This document shows positions 33,795 to 44,400 of a stretch of DNA of 64,000 nt, one piece after another; position 1 is the first letter of the stretch; each line of letters begins with the position of its first letter. The notes under the pieces were generated by a model, which saw only the letters and a program-made list of their open reading frames with translations, was not told the origin of the DNA and did not search any database. The DNA comes from Shinisaurus crocodilurus (Eukaryota > Chordata > Lepidosauria > Squamata > Shinisauridae): positions 293,184,971 to 293,248,970 of the forward strand of contig CM037878.1 of NCBI GenBank assembly GCA_021292165.1. Direction: 5' to 3'. The translations under genes and the position numbers were made by a program.

Positions 33795-35025
33795 ATGCTA
33801 TCTGATCTCATTTTTTGATCGGGTAACCTCCCTTGTGGACTGTGGGAATGCTGTGGACATTATATATCTGGACTTCAGCAAAGCTTTCGACAAAGTGCCT
33901 CATGATATCCTGATTAGCAAGCTAGCTAAGAGTGGGCTAGATGGAAGAACTATCAGGTGGATCCACAATTGGCTACAGAATCGGACTCAAAGAGTGCTTA
34001 TCAATGGTTCCTTCTCAAACTGGGGAGAGGTAACGAGCAGGGTACCGCAGGGCTCGGTCCTGGGCCCGGTGCTCTTCAACATTTTTATTAATGACTTGGA
34101 TCAGGAGGTACAGGGAATGCTGATCAAATTTGCAGATGACACAAAGTTGGGTGGAACAGCTAATACTCTGGAAGACAGAAACAAAATTCAAAGTGACCTC
34201 GATAGGCTGGAGCGCTGGGCCGAAAACAACAGAATGAAATTTAATAGGGATAAATGCCAAGTGCTGCACCTAGGGAGAGGAAACCAAATGCAGAGTTACA
34301 GAATGGGGGACACTTGGCTCAACAATACTACAAGTGAGAAGGATCTTGGAATTGTGGTAGATCACAAACTGAATATGAGCCAGCAATGTGATGTAGCTGC
34401 AAAGAAGGCAAATGCAGTTTTGGGCTGTATTAATAGAAGTATAGCTTCCAAATCGCAGGAAGTGATAATTCCCCTTTACTCGGCACTGGTTAGGCCTCAT
34501 CTTGAGTACTGCGTCCAGTTCTGGGCACCACACTTTAAGAAGGACATAGACAAACTGGAGAGGGTTCAGAGGAGGGTAACAAGGATGATAAAGGGACTGG
34601 AAACAAGGCCCTATGAGGAGAGACTGAAAGAACTGGGCATGTTAAGCCTTCAGAAGAGGAGACTGAGGGGAGACATGATCGCACTCTTCCAGTATTTGAA
34701 GGGTTGTCACACAGAGGAGGGCCAGGATCTCTTCTCGATCATCCCAGTTTGCAGGACACGGAATAATGGGCTCAAGTTACAGGAACCCAGATTCCACCTA
34801 AACATCAGGAAAAATTTCCTGACTGTCAGAGCAATAAGACAATGGAACCAACTACCTAGGGAGGTGGTGGGCTCTCCCACTCTGGAGGCATTCAAGGTGC
34901 AGCTGGACGGCCATCTGTCAGGGATGCTTTGACCTGGATTCCTGCATTGAGCAGGGGGTTGGACTCGATGGCCTTGTAGGCCCCTTCCAACTCTACTTTT
35001 CTATGATTCTATGATTCTATCCACT
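33795..35025 (+). mobile_element. CR1 LINE, 1.2 kb, with long intact ORF2 end
   Basis: 5'-truncated CR1 with a 365-codon frame from 33835 to the stop at 34932, covering reverse transcriptase from LDFSKAFDKVPHDIL through PQGSVLGPVLFNIFINDL and the catalytic IKFADDTKLGG to the C-terminus LDGHLSGML. The 3' end is the canonical CTATGATTCTATGATTCTAT. The missing N-terminus includes the endonuclease, so it is not autonomous, but the uninterrupted frame makes it one of the youngest CR1 copies here. Confidence 0.95.
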
Positions 35026-35689
35026 GCGCCATAAATTAGGCTTGCAGTCTTAACTATCTCATTGTTACTAAACATTCTGAAAGAATTGAAATATTGGGAT
35101 CTTAAACATTCACCTATCAGGCTAGATAAGATCAATACTGAAGCATACCTTTGAGAAGACAAAATGTGCTAATTAAACCTACGTAAATCTATAACCTTTT
35201 TCTAGACACCTGTAGATCAAGCTTTTTGATGTATACAATATTTTTTTGCTCATTAATTGATAAATGTGAACTTTAAGTATACTTTTGAACCTGAATAATA
35301 CAGTTTCCATCTCAACCATGTTCACTACTCAAATAACTCTTTGACCCAAGTGACGGGGCTTTAACTCAGCAGCAGTGGTGCAGTGGTGGTACATTTTGAA
35401 GTGCGGGCACCCATCGTGACGGTCCCCATGACCTGAAGGAGAGTCCAAACATTCAGGCAGCTGTGTTGATCCACATCAGTACACCAGTTCTAGCAGTTTG
35501 CATCTCCACTAGTGTCCCGTTCCTGCCCTCTTTTGCTGATGCCTTGCCAACGGACCCATCTCAGAGACCCCCTCCCCCAGAGACCCCCTCCCCCTGCTGC
35601 CCTGGATGAAGTCCCTGACGGGTAAGGGGAAGCTCCATCCAAGGCTGAGTCTCCCAGCTGAGGAGAGTTGACTGACTCGGCCCCCATCG

Positions 35690-35862
35690 TCTGGTGCCTG
35701 AGTTTTGCTTCTTCCTCCTCCCTCCCAATCCCTTTTCCTTTTGTGTCATGTCATTTAGATTGTAAGCCTGAGGGCAAGGACTGTCTAATATGAATCTTTG
35801 TAAGCCGCTCTGGGAGCCTTTTTTTTGGCCGAAGAGCGGTGTAAAAATGCTGTAAGTAAATA
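35690..35862 (+). mobile_element. LINE 3' tail, plus
   Basis: TTGTAAGCCTGAGGGCAAGG and TAAGCCGCTCTGGGAGCC wording related to the tails at 18.3 and 29.6 kb, ending in AAATA. Confidence 0.55.
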
Positions 35863-36316
35863 ATTTCATGACGTCTTGTTTTGAGAGAAGTGAGCTTACA
35901 ATGTCTCCGTAGCCTTCCCAGCCAGCAATTCCAGTGAAGCTGTTATTTAAGTTAAGAATCCTCAACAGTGTTCTTCCTCCTATGAACGCTGCATGTATTT
36001 GCCATTTCTGTGTCTCTGTTCTGAGTTCATAGATGGCAGGCAGGTGTTCTCACTGTCACTCGGAGAGCCCTCATTCATAGATTTGTACAGAAGTTACTAC
36101 TTGTTTTAAAATTAATTTCCCTCCCCTTTCTGTTTCTGGCTGAAGAATAAGCATGCCAGGGGGTTTGCGGGGCAGGCGGTCATCACTAAGATGTGGACCT
36201 CCCCCTTATTCTATCTGTTATTACCCTTCCTAAACCCCTCACCAGGGCTGGGCCAAGACATCTGCTGCCTGAAGCGAAGGACAAGATAGCACCGCACCCC
36301 GCACCCCCATGCCTAC

Positions 36317-37095
36317 CATGGATGTTGAAGAGTCCTTGGTCTCGAGTCACGAGTCGAGTCACGAGTCTTTGGACCCGAGTCTCGAGTCCGAGTCCGAGTC
36401 CTTGGTCCAAAATGGTGACTCACGAGTCACAAGTCACTCCCAAAGCTGACTCCACGAGTCCCTATTAAAATCAATGGGGGGTTTCCCCCCAACAAAATAA
36501 AGCTACTTCAGATGTGTGGCTTAAATAAATTCTAGGCACAAGTGTGCCTTTTTATTTCAAAACTCTGCAACTGATTTTGGCAAGAACAGACCAGGCAGAA
36601 AAACCCAAAATAGCCAGGCAGGCAGAGGAGGCAGGGAACCCCAAAGCAGGCAGGCAGAGGCCTTTGTCTTGGACAATTCAACTGTTGAACAGGTCAAGAA
36701 GAGACCAGGCAGGCAGAGGAGGCTGGGAACCCCAAACAGGCAGGCAGAGGCAGCCAAACCCAAAATGTCTGACCCTAACCCAAACCCCCCACAACAACAC
36801 ATCAATCAAAATAAATCTCAACACATCGTTGGGGCTGCGCTCCTGGTAGCTGTCCATAGTGGCTGAGCAGCGGCGCGCCTCACTTCCATGCGCTCTTCAC
36901 CGGTGATCGCGCTCCTTCTGGCACAGCCAGAAGACTCGTCAACAGCCCAGGGATGTTGACGAATCCTTGGTCTCGAGTCCCGAGTCGAGTCTCGAGTCCC
37001 ATTAAAAATATTGGGACTCGAGTCCGAGTCGAGTCAGAGGGGGGACTCAGTCCGACTCACGAGTCGAGTCCTCGAGTCTTGAGTCCCCATCCCTG
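36317..37095 (-). mobile_element. GACTCG-family hAT, copy 3
   Basis: Begins CATGGATGTTGAAGAG (one change from CAGGGATG), ends CCCCATCCCTG. Perfect target-site duplication ATGCCTAC (36309-36316 and 37096-37103). It is 779 bp and carries an internal second left end at 36948. The transposase dimerisation part is deleted and a telomere-like filler sits at the junction. Confidence 0.95.
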
Positions 37096-37204
37096 ATGCC
37101 TACTGGACTGGCAGTTGAATTTCACTCTAATACTGGAAATGGGACGATCCACCTCAATGCAACAGGCCATCTTAGGGGACACAGGGCAGATTGTATGGCA
37201 TGCA

Positions 37205-37370
37205 CAGTTTATTTATTTATTCATTCATTCATTCATTCATTTTCTATACCACCCAATAGCCGAAGCTCTCTGGGCGGTGCACAACAATCAATTAGAAAAT
37301 ACAACAAAATACAGTTTAAAATATAAACAATAAAAACATTATAAAAATTTAAAACCAATTTTAAATTTCT
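37205..37370 (-). mobile_element. LINE 3' tail, minus
   Basis: (ATTT)/(ATTC) tandem then CACCCAATAGCCGAAGCTC and a body of A-rich sequence. Same family as 8886-9990. Confidence 0.65.
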
Positions 37371-37659
37371 GGCCTCCCACAACTTCTAGATACCTTAAAT
37401 GACTGTGCCTAGAACCGAGAGGGATGGGCCAGATTCTCCAAACATCAATTTGCCCCTTTTTCCCCCATCTTGCCCGAAAGGGCAAAGTGCATATTTTGAA
37501 TGGAGAGAATTCGCGCTTTCCCCCCATAGAGTAAAGTGTGAAAATTCACAATTTTTAAAATGCACCTTTTTTTTTTTTTTTAGCACTAACTCGAGTTCAA
37601 GGATTTTCAGGCATTTTCAAAGAACACACTCTCCTGATGATGTTCAGAGGTGCAGACAG

Positions 37660-39435
37660 GGCGTGTTCACATGATTTGTGAACATAAACAAAATTCTCAT
37701 ACATCCCTGGACCGACTACAGGCGAGGCGATCCTGGACTTAATTCTAAGTGGTGCCGCCCAAGACCTAGCGTGAGATGTGAGTGTTATCAGACTAACTGG
37801 ATACAGTTTTCACTGTGCTATATATTTATATTTAAGCGGGAAATTGCCAATGAAGTCTAGCACAGCCACATTTGACTTCAGAAGAGGAAACTTCGCTAAA
37901 ATGAGGGAACTGGTAAAAAGAAAGTTGAAAGGGGTAATCAAGAGGGTCAAATCTCTCCAAAATACTTGGAGGTTATGCAAAACCACAATAATAGAAGCTC
38001 AGCTAGAATGTATACCACAGGTCAGGAAAGGCAGCACCAGGTCCAAGAGGTTACCAACATAGTTAACCAGCAGTGTCAAGGAAGCTGTTAGAGAAAATAA
38101 TGCTTCCTTGATAAAATGGGAGACTTGCCCAAATGAAGAGAATAAAAAGGAACACAACTTTGCAGAAGAGAAACGCAAGCTGGAGCAATAAGAGATGCAA
38201 AAAAATAAATAACGTCAAGGCCAACAATAAAGAATACTTTAAATGTATCAGAAGCAGGAAACTGGCTAGGGAAGGAGTTGGATCGCTGGATGATAATGAT
38301 GTTAAAGGAGGTGCTAGGAGATTGTGGAGAAGTTGAATGAAATCTTTTCATGTGTCCTTACTGCAGGAGATGTAGGGCAGGTACCTGTGTGTGAACTCAT
38401 GTTTTCAGAAAGGGAGTCTGCGGAACCAAGGCAAATAGTAGGTGACAAAAGATGAAGTTCTCGACCTATACACATTGTTCACTTGGATTTCTGAAAGGCT
38501 TGTGACAAAGTCCCTCACTAAAGACTCCTGAGCAAACTTAGCATTCATAGAATAGGAGGAGTGGCCCTCTTATGGATCAGTAACTGAACAGAAAACAGAG
38601 TTAAATAGTAGGTTCTTGCAATGGAGTGATGTAACCACGCAATGGAGTGATGTAACCACAAGGAAATGTATTGGGACTGGTGCTTTTTAACTTGATCATG
38701 AACTATCTGGAGTTAGGGGTAAGCAGTGAGGTGGCCACATTTGTTGATGACACCAAATAATTTAGGGTAGTTAAAAGAAAAATGTCTGGCCAGATGGGCG
38801 ATTCATCGGTGCATTATACGTGGGGCTGCCTTTGAAAACGGTCCGGAAACTTCAGCTGGTCCAAAATAGGGCAGCGAGATTATTAACCGGGACTGGCCGA
38901 CGAGAACATATTATGCCAGTGCTTTCTCATCTGCACTGGCTGCCAGTCTGTTTCCGGGCCTGATTCAAAGTGCTGGTGCTAACATTTAAAGCCCTAAACG
39001 GCTTGGGGCCAGGGTATCTGAAGGATTGTCTCCTCCCATATGTATCTGGACACTAAGATCTTCCTCAGCGGTCCTTCTCTGAGAGCCCCTGCCAAAGGAA
39101 GTGAGGCAGGTGGCTACCAGGAGGAGGGCCTTTTCTGCTGTGGTACCCCGGTTATGGAATGAGCTCCCCAAAGAGGTTCGCCTGGCGCCTACTTTGTATT
39201 CTTTCTGGCGCCAGGTAAAGACCTTTCTGTTCTCCCAGGCATTTTAATCATTTTAATCATCTTAATCATTTTAATCTTGTAATTGTTTTTAATTCCGTTA
39301 TTGTAACTGCTGCTGCTAGCTCTGCTGTTTGTTTTTAATCTGTGGTTTTAAATTTTATATTTTATATTTTATTTTATGATTTTACTGTTGTAAACCGCCC
39401 AGAGAGCTTCGGCTATTGGGTGGTATAAAAATGTA

Positions 39436-39466
<31 letters not shown>

Positions 39467-39840
39467 GGGATTGTGAAGAGCTCCAAAAGGATTTCTCCAA
39501 ACTGGGAGAATGGGCAGAAAAATGGCAAATGCAGCTCAATGTAAGTGTAGAGTGATGCACACTGGGGCAAAAAAAATCCTAACTTTACAGATATGCTGAT
39601 GGAATCTGAGCTGGCGGTGAATGACCAAGAAATAGATCCTGGGGTTTTGGTGGACAGCTTGATGAAAATGTCAAGTACGTGTGTGTAAAAGTAAGGTGTG
39701 AAAAAAGCAAAGTCAAAGTTGGGCATAATTAGAAAAGGAATCGGAAACAAAACTGCCGACATCATGATGCCCCTATACAAATCTATGGTGCAACCACACT
39801 GTGAATGCTCTAGACAAAAATCCTGGTTGTATTAGGCTGA
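37660..39840 (+). mobile_element. Old CR1 LINE, plus, split by an L2
   Basis: CR1 ORF2 text in broken frames: an endonuclease/RT spacer with ILNSKWCRP-like wording near 37730, lysine-rich linker frames, RT near 38470-38770, then an L2 insertion (38788-39466), and CR1 resuming at 39467 with 'ELQKDFSKLGEWAEKWQMQL'-like text. Heavily mutated. Confidence 0.7.
38788..39466 (+). mobile_element. L2-like LINE 3' end nested in CR1
   Basis: From the [12 protein letters not shown] region to the 'AACCGCCCAGAGAGCTTCGG' tail and an (AAAT)n end. The host CR1 reads on at both sides. Confidence 0.8.
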
Positions 39841-40040
39841 GCCTCACATTCATCCATTGCCAAAATCTTTATTGTGGCTAGTGGAGACTTCCACTGAGCT
39901 TTGAGCTCCCAGTTTCACTTTAATATGTGGACCAGTCCCCCAGGATTTCAGCTCAGTCAATAAACCTGGGTTTTCAGATGCCCCCGGTACATCCGGCCCA
40001 AAGGAAGTTGCTGAGCAATGCTTCAACGACAAGTGGCAAC

Positions 40041-40816
40041 CAGGGATGGGGACTCGGACTCGAGGACTCGACTCGTGAGTCGGACTGAGTCCCCCCTCTG
40101 ACTCGACTCGGACTCGAGTCCCAATATTTTTAATGGGACTCGAGACTCGACTCGGGACTCGAGACCAAGGACTCGTCAACATCCCTGGGCTGTTGACGAG
40201 TCTTCTGGCTGTGCCAGAAGGAGCGCGATCACCGGTGAAGAGCGCATGGAAGCGAGGCGCGCCGCTGCTCGGCCACTATGGACAGCTACCAGGAGCGCAG
40301 CCCCAACGATGTGTTGAGATTTATTTTGATTGATGTGTTGTTGTGGGGGGTTTAGGTTAGGGTCAGACATTTTGGGTTTGGCTGCCTCTGCCTGCCTGTT
40401 TGGGGTTCCCAGCCTCCTCTGCCTGCCTGGTCTCTTCTTGACCTGTTCAGCAGTTGAATTGTCCAAGACAAAGGCCTCTGCCTGCCTGCTTTGGGGTTCC
40501 CTGCCTCCTCTGCCTGCCTGGTTATTTTGGGTTTGTCTGCCTGGTCTGTTCTTGCCAAAATCAGTTGCAGAGTTTTGAAATAAAAAGGCACACTTGTGCC
40601 TAGAATTTATTTAAGCCACACATCTGAAGTAGCCTTATTTTGTTGGGGGGAAACCCCATTGATTTTAATAGGGACTCGTGGAGTCAGTTTTGGGAGTGAC
40701 TCAGGACTTGTGACTCGTGAGTCACCATTTTGGACCAAGGACTCGGACTCGGACTCGGGTCCAAAGACTCGTGACTCGACTCGTGACTCGAGACCAAGGA
40801 CTCTTCAACATCCCTG
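40041..40816 (+). mobile_element. GACTCG-family hAT, copy 4
   Basis: Begins CAGGGATGGGGACTCGG, ends CAACATCCCTG. Target-site duplication GTGGCAAC / GTCGCAAC (7 of 8; 40033-40040 and 40817-40824). Opposite orientation to copies 2, 3, 5 and 6. It carries the internal second end and the telomere-like filler. Confidence 0.95.
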
Positions 40817-41104
40817 GTCGCAACATGGTTTTTTACAAGCCTCTCCAGAAAGTTCATCTTCCTGGCCAGAAGAACTAAAAGGAGGGGGAACTTGTGCTCG
40901 TTATTGCTTTGCTTTCTATAAAGCCCCCTTGGGGGGGGGGGTCACTCTGCACATGCCCCAAGACAGTCTGTCCAGACTGATTTTTTTTTAAAAAATTACT
41001 TCGTTTCCAAGGGGAAAGACATCCCAGACACGCTCCAAGCAGCAGCACCCCTTCTCCAGAAACAAACGCTGGTGAATGCAAGTGGATTGCAGTGTATCGG
41101 TTTA

Positions 41105-41410
41105 GGAAGGGGCGGGTCACATGGATGTAAGTGGAAGCCGTTAGAAAGGGGCGGAGTGTGGAGGTGAGTGGCAGTTTGAGTTCTGATGGGCGGGGCTCCA
41201 GGCAGATGCGGCTGTGGTAATTTAGAAAGCTTCCGTCGGAGCTCTGAGGGGGGCGGGGCTTGGGGCTGAGTGGCAGCAGAGTGCTTGGAATGCTGAACGG
41301 GGCGGGGCTTAGAAGCAAGCGGCAGTTGGTGCTGGGCGCGGGGGGCGGGGCCGCTGGCGGAGGGGAAGCCGCTGGAGGCCGCGTCTCCGTCTTCCTCGCA
41401 AACGCCGGGA
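41105..41410 (+). promoter_or_regulatory. Gene 2 promoter: six GC boxes in a degenerate repeat
   Basis: CpG-rich region just before the start codon with six GGGCGGG-type GC boxes (about 41109, 41148, 41188, 41249, 41299 and 41343) spaced 40-60 bp apart. Each box starts a degenerate repeat unit that often continues with AAG/GAG and GGCAG. No TATA box was seen. The arrangement fits a TATA-less Sp1/KLF-type promoter with initiation close to the start codon; this is inference. Confidence 0.7.
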
Positions 41411-41465
41411 ATGCCGCGCTCGGAGGCCTTGCTGGGGAAGCTGCTCCTGCTGCTCCTCGGCCCTG
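41411..41465 (+). CDS. Gene 2 exon 1: signal peptide
   Basis: ATG at 41411, then MPRSEALLGKLLLLLLGP, a short basic start and a leucine core. Donor GTGTGT, ends in phase 1. This is the only ATG in the CpG-rich block that joins in phase to exon 2. Earlier in-frame codons belong to GC-rich leader. Confidence 0.88.
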
Positions 41466-44400
41466 GTGTGTAAAAGGAGAGAGAGCGGGAGCGGGACCTT
41501 CCACACGGGCTTCAGGATGACATTTGTGCCAAGGCTCGGTACCAGAGTCTGTGGTGTCTGGATTGCGTGTGTGTTTCTGAATAGCAGCGGTTCTTCATTC
41601 CCGGAATGTGTGGCTGAATCATAGTCATTTTCACACACACACACACACCCAAAAATTAACAATTTTTTTCTCCCTAGCATGTTAATAACAGCACTCCACT
41701 TTCCTAGTTAAGCGGCTCCCAATTGCTCAGCCGTTTGCAGGATGCAATTTCGGCCTCCTCCTTGCGGGCCCAACCTGCGGCCATGTGTTTACATGCTCAA
41801 CAACTGGAAGGTCTTGGGCCAAATATGGCCCCCTGAGGGATGCCAACTGGCCTCCCAGTGGCCAGGCCGGAGGCAAAGTGGCCGGAGGAAAGTGGCCCCT
41901 GTGGCAGTAGCAGGTGCTGGCGGGGGGAGGCGGCTGAGGCCCTGGCCCACCACCCCTTCCTGGCTTGCCCCAGAGGGGGCCCCCCAGGACGCTGGCCGCG
42001 CCTGCAGTCTGCACAGAGTTCGCCTGCCTAAGTCCCACTGAAGGCAAGGGGATTGAAGCGGCATGGCGGTGTGGAGGATTCACAGCCAGGGGTGTAGGTG
42101 TAGCTGAGCACACAGCCCTGGAAGGTCGGAACGGGAAGGAAGGTGTGTTCCTTCCACCACCTCACTTTCACTTGTCCACTATGTTTCAGGGATGTTGAAG
42201 AGTCCTTGGCCTCGAGTCACGAGTCGAGTCACGAGTCTTTGGACCCGAGTCTCGAGTCCGAGTCTGAGTCCTTGGTCCAAAATGGTGACTCACGAGTCAC
42301 GAGTCCTGAGTCACTCCCAAAACTGACTCCACGAGTCCCTATTAAAATCAATGGGGTTTCCCCCCAACAAAATAAGGCTACTTCAGATGTGTGGCTTAAA
42401 TAAATTCTAGGCACAAGTGTGCCTTTTTATTTCAAAACTCTGCAACTGATTTTGGCAAGAACAGACCAGACAGACAAACCCAAAATAACCAGGCAGGCAG
42501 AGGAGGCAGGGAACCCCAAAGCAGAGGCCTTTGTCTTGGACAATTCAAACTGTGGAACTGGTTAAGAAGAGACCAGGCAGGCAGAGGAGGCTGGGAACCC
42601 CAAACAGGCAGGCAGAGGCAGCCAAACCCAAAATGTCTGACCCTAACCCTAACCCCCCACAACAACACATCAATCAAAATAAATCTCAAAACATTGTTGG
42701 GGCTGCGCTCCTGGTAGCTGTCCATAGTGGCCGAGCAGCGGCGCGCCTCGCTTCCATGCGCTCTTCACCGGTGATCGCGCTCCTTCTGGCACAGCCAGAA
42801 GACTCGTCAACAGCCCAGGGATGTTGACGAGTCCTTGGTCTCGAGTCGAGTCTCGAGTCCCATTAAAAATATTGGGACTCGAGTCCGAGTCGAGTCACAG
42901 GGGGGACTCAGTCCGACTCACGAGTCGAGTCCTCGAGTCCGAGTCCCCATCCCTGCTATGTTTCTTCATAGGTTTTCTGGAATCTTCAAGGTACCTTTAC
43001 TCAGAGGTAATAGTGCCGAGACAGATGGAACCGAAGGATATTTTTGACAGTAAGGTAATCTTTCTTTCTTTCTTCCTTGTCGATGCTGCCCTTCGATATA
43101 AATGCTCTCAGATTGGTTTACACAATGAGACAAGTGTAATAGCTAGACGATAACATTAAAATAGTGAATAAAACCCGGCAGCAATAATAATAATAAAAAA
43201 AATCACGTGCTTGGAAGAGGGAGGTGAGGAAAGCCTGATTATGGGCAGGTTGACAACCAGGGGAGAAGAGGAGAGTAAGTCACAAGAAGAAAGGGTTGCC
43301 TGAGAACTCCATACGTGGTGTGTACGTGGAATGAAGTTGTGAGCATGTGCTGTGAACCGCCCAGAGAGCTTTGGCTATTGGGTGGTATGGAAATGAAAGA
43401 AATAATAACGATACAACAATAACAACAACAAACAACTGGGTGCTGCCCAGGTCTGTGAACAACCTGAGATGTGGGGGGGGGGCAGGCAGCTACCCCACTG
43501 AGGCCATCTAGTCCAACCCCCTTCTCAGTGCAGGAATCCAGTTTAGAGCATCCCGAAGAGTTGGGTGTCCAGTCTTTGATGGAAGAGCTCCAGTGACGGA
43601 GAGCCCGCCACCTCCACGGGCAGCTGGTCCCGTTGTCTGACCGCTCTGACCATGAGGGGTTTTTTTCCTGATGCTCGGCCGAATTCTGCCTTTCTCCTTA
43701 ACTCCCTTCGGCATGTGGCCACCACCGGGGCTCACTTTCTTAGCCTGAGGAGAACTATACGAAGAGCTAGACCTCGATTCCACACAATGTCTATGAATTA
43801 GCAAATGTTATTATTTATTTATTTATGTATGTATGTCAAAGATTTAGTGAACTCTCCTGTATTTTTCCCTCTCTAAATACTTTAGGCAGATCTATCTTAT
43901 ACAATTATAGTGGAAGGCAATTACACAGTTCTTCATCTTAAACAGACGTAAGTCGCTGCTTCCTTTTTAAGTTCTTTTGTTCTTGTTTTCAACTCGCCAA
44001 ATATGTTTACATAGCATTTCAAAAGGCCACACTGGACTTGTGCATGTTTATGAAACACATGCTTGCACTTTTTTGTATAAAGCAGGGTGGGGGGTATATG
44101 GTTTTTATATAAAAAATGAGTGTGTGGCCCAGGGATGTTGAAGAGTCCTTGGTCTCGAGTCACGAGTCGAGTCACGAGTCTTTGGACCCGAGTCTCGAGT
44201 CCGACTCTGAGTCCTTGGTCCAAAATGGTGACTCACGAGTCCCGAGTCCTGAGTCACTCCCAAAACTGACTCCACGAGTCCCTATTAAAATCAATGGGGT
44301 TCTTCCCCAACAAAATAAGGCTACTTCAGATGTGTGGCTTAAATAAATTCTAGGCACAAGTGTGCCTTTTTATTTCAAAGCTCTGCAACTGATTTTGGCA

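Noticed and set aside
33835..34932. 365-codon frame as a host gene
   Set aside because: It is the CR1 reverse transcriptase, with FADD box and CR1 3' tandem.
42640..42657. Interstitial telomere
   Set aside because: Only two or three units, and located inside every short hAT copy, so it is a transposon part and not chromosomal telomeric DNA.
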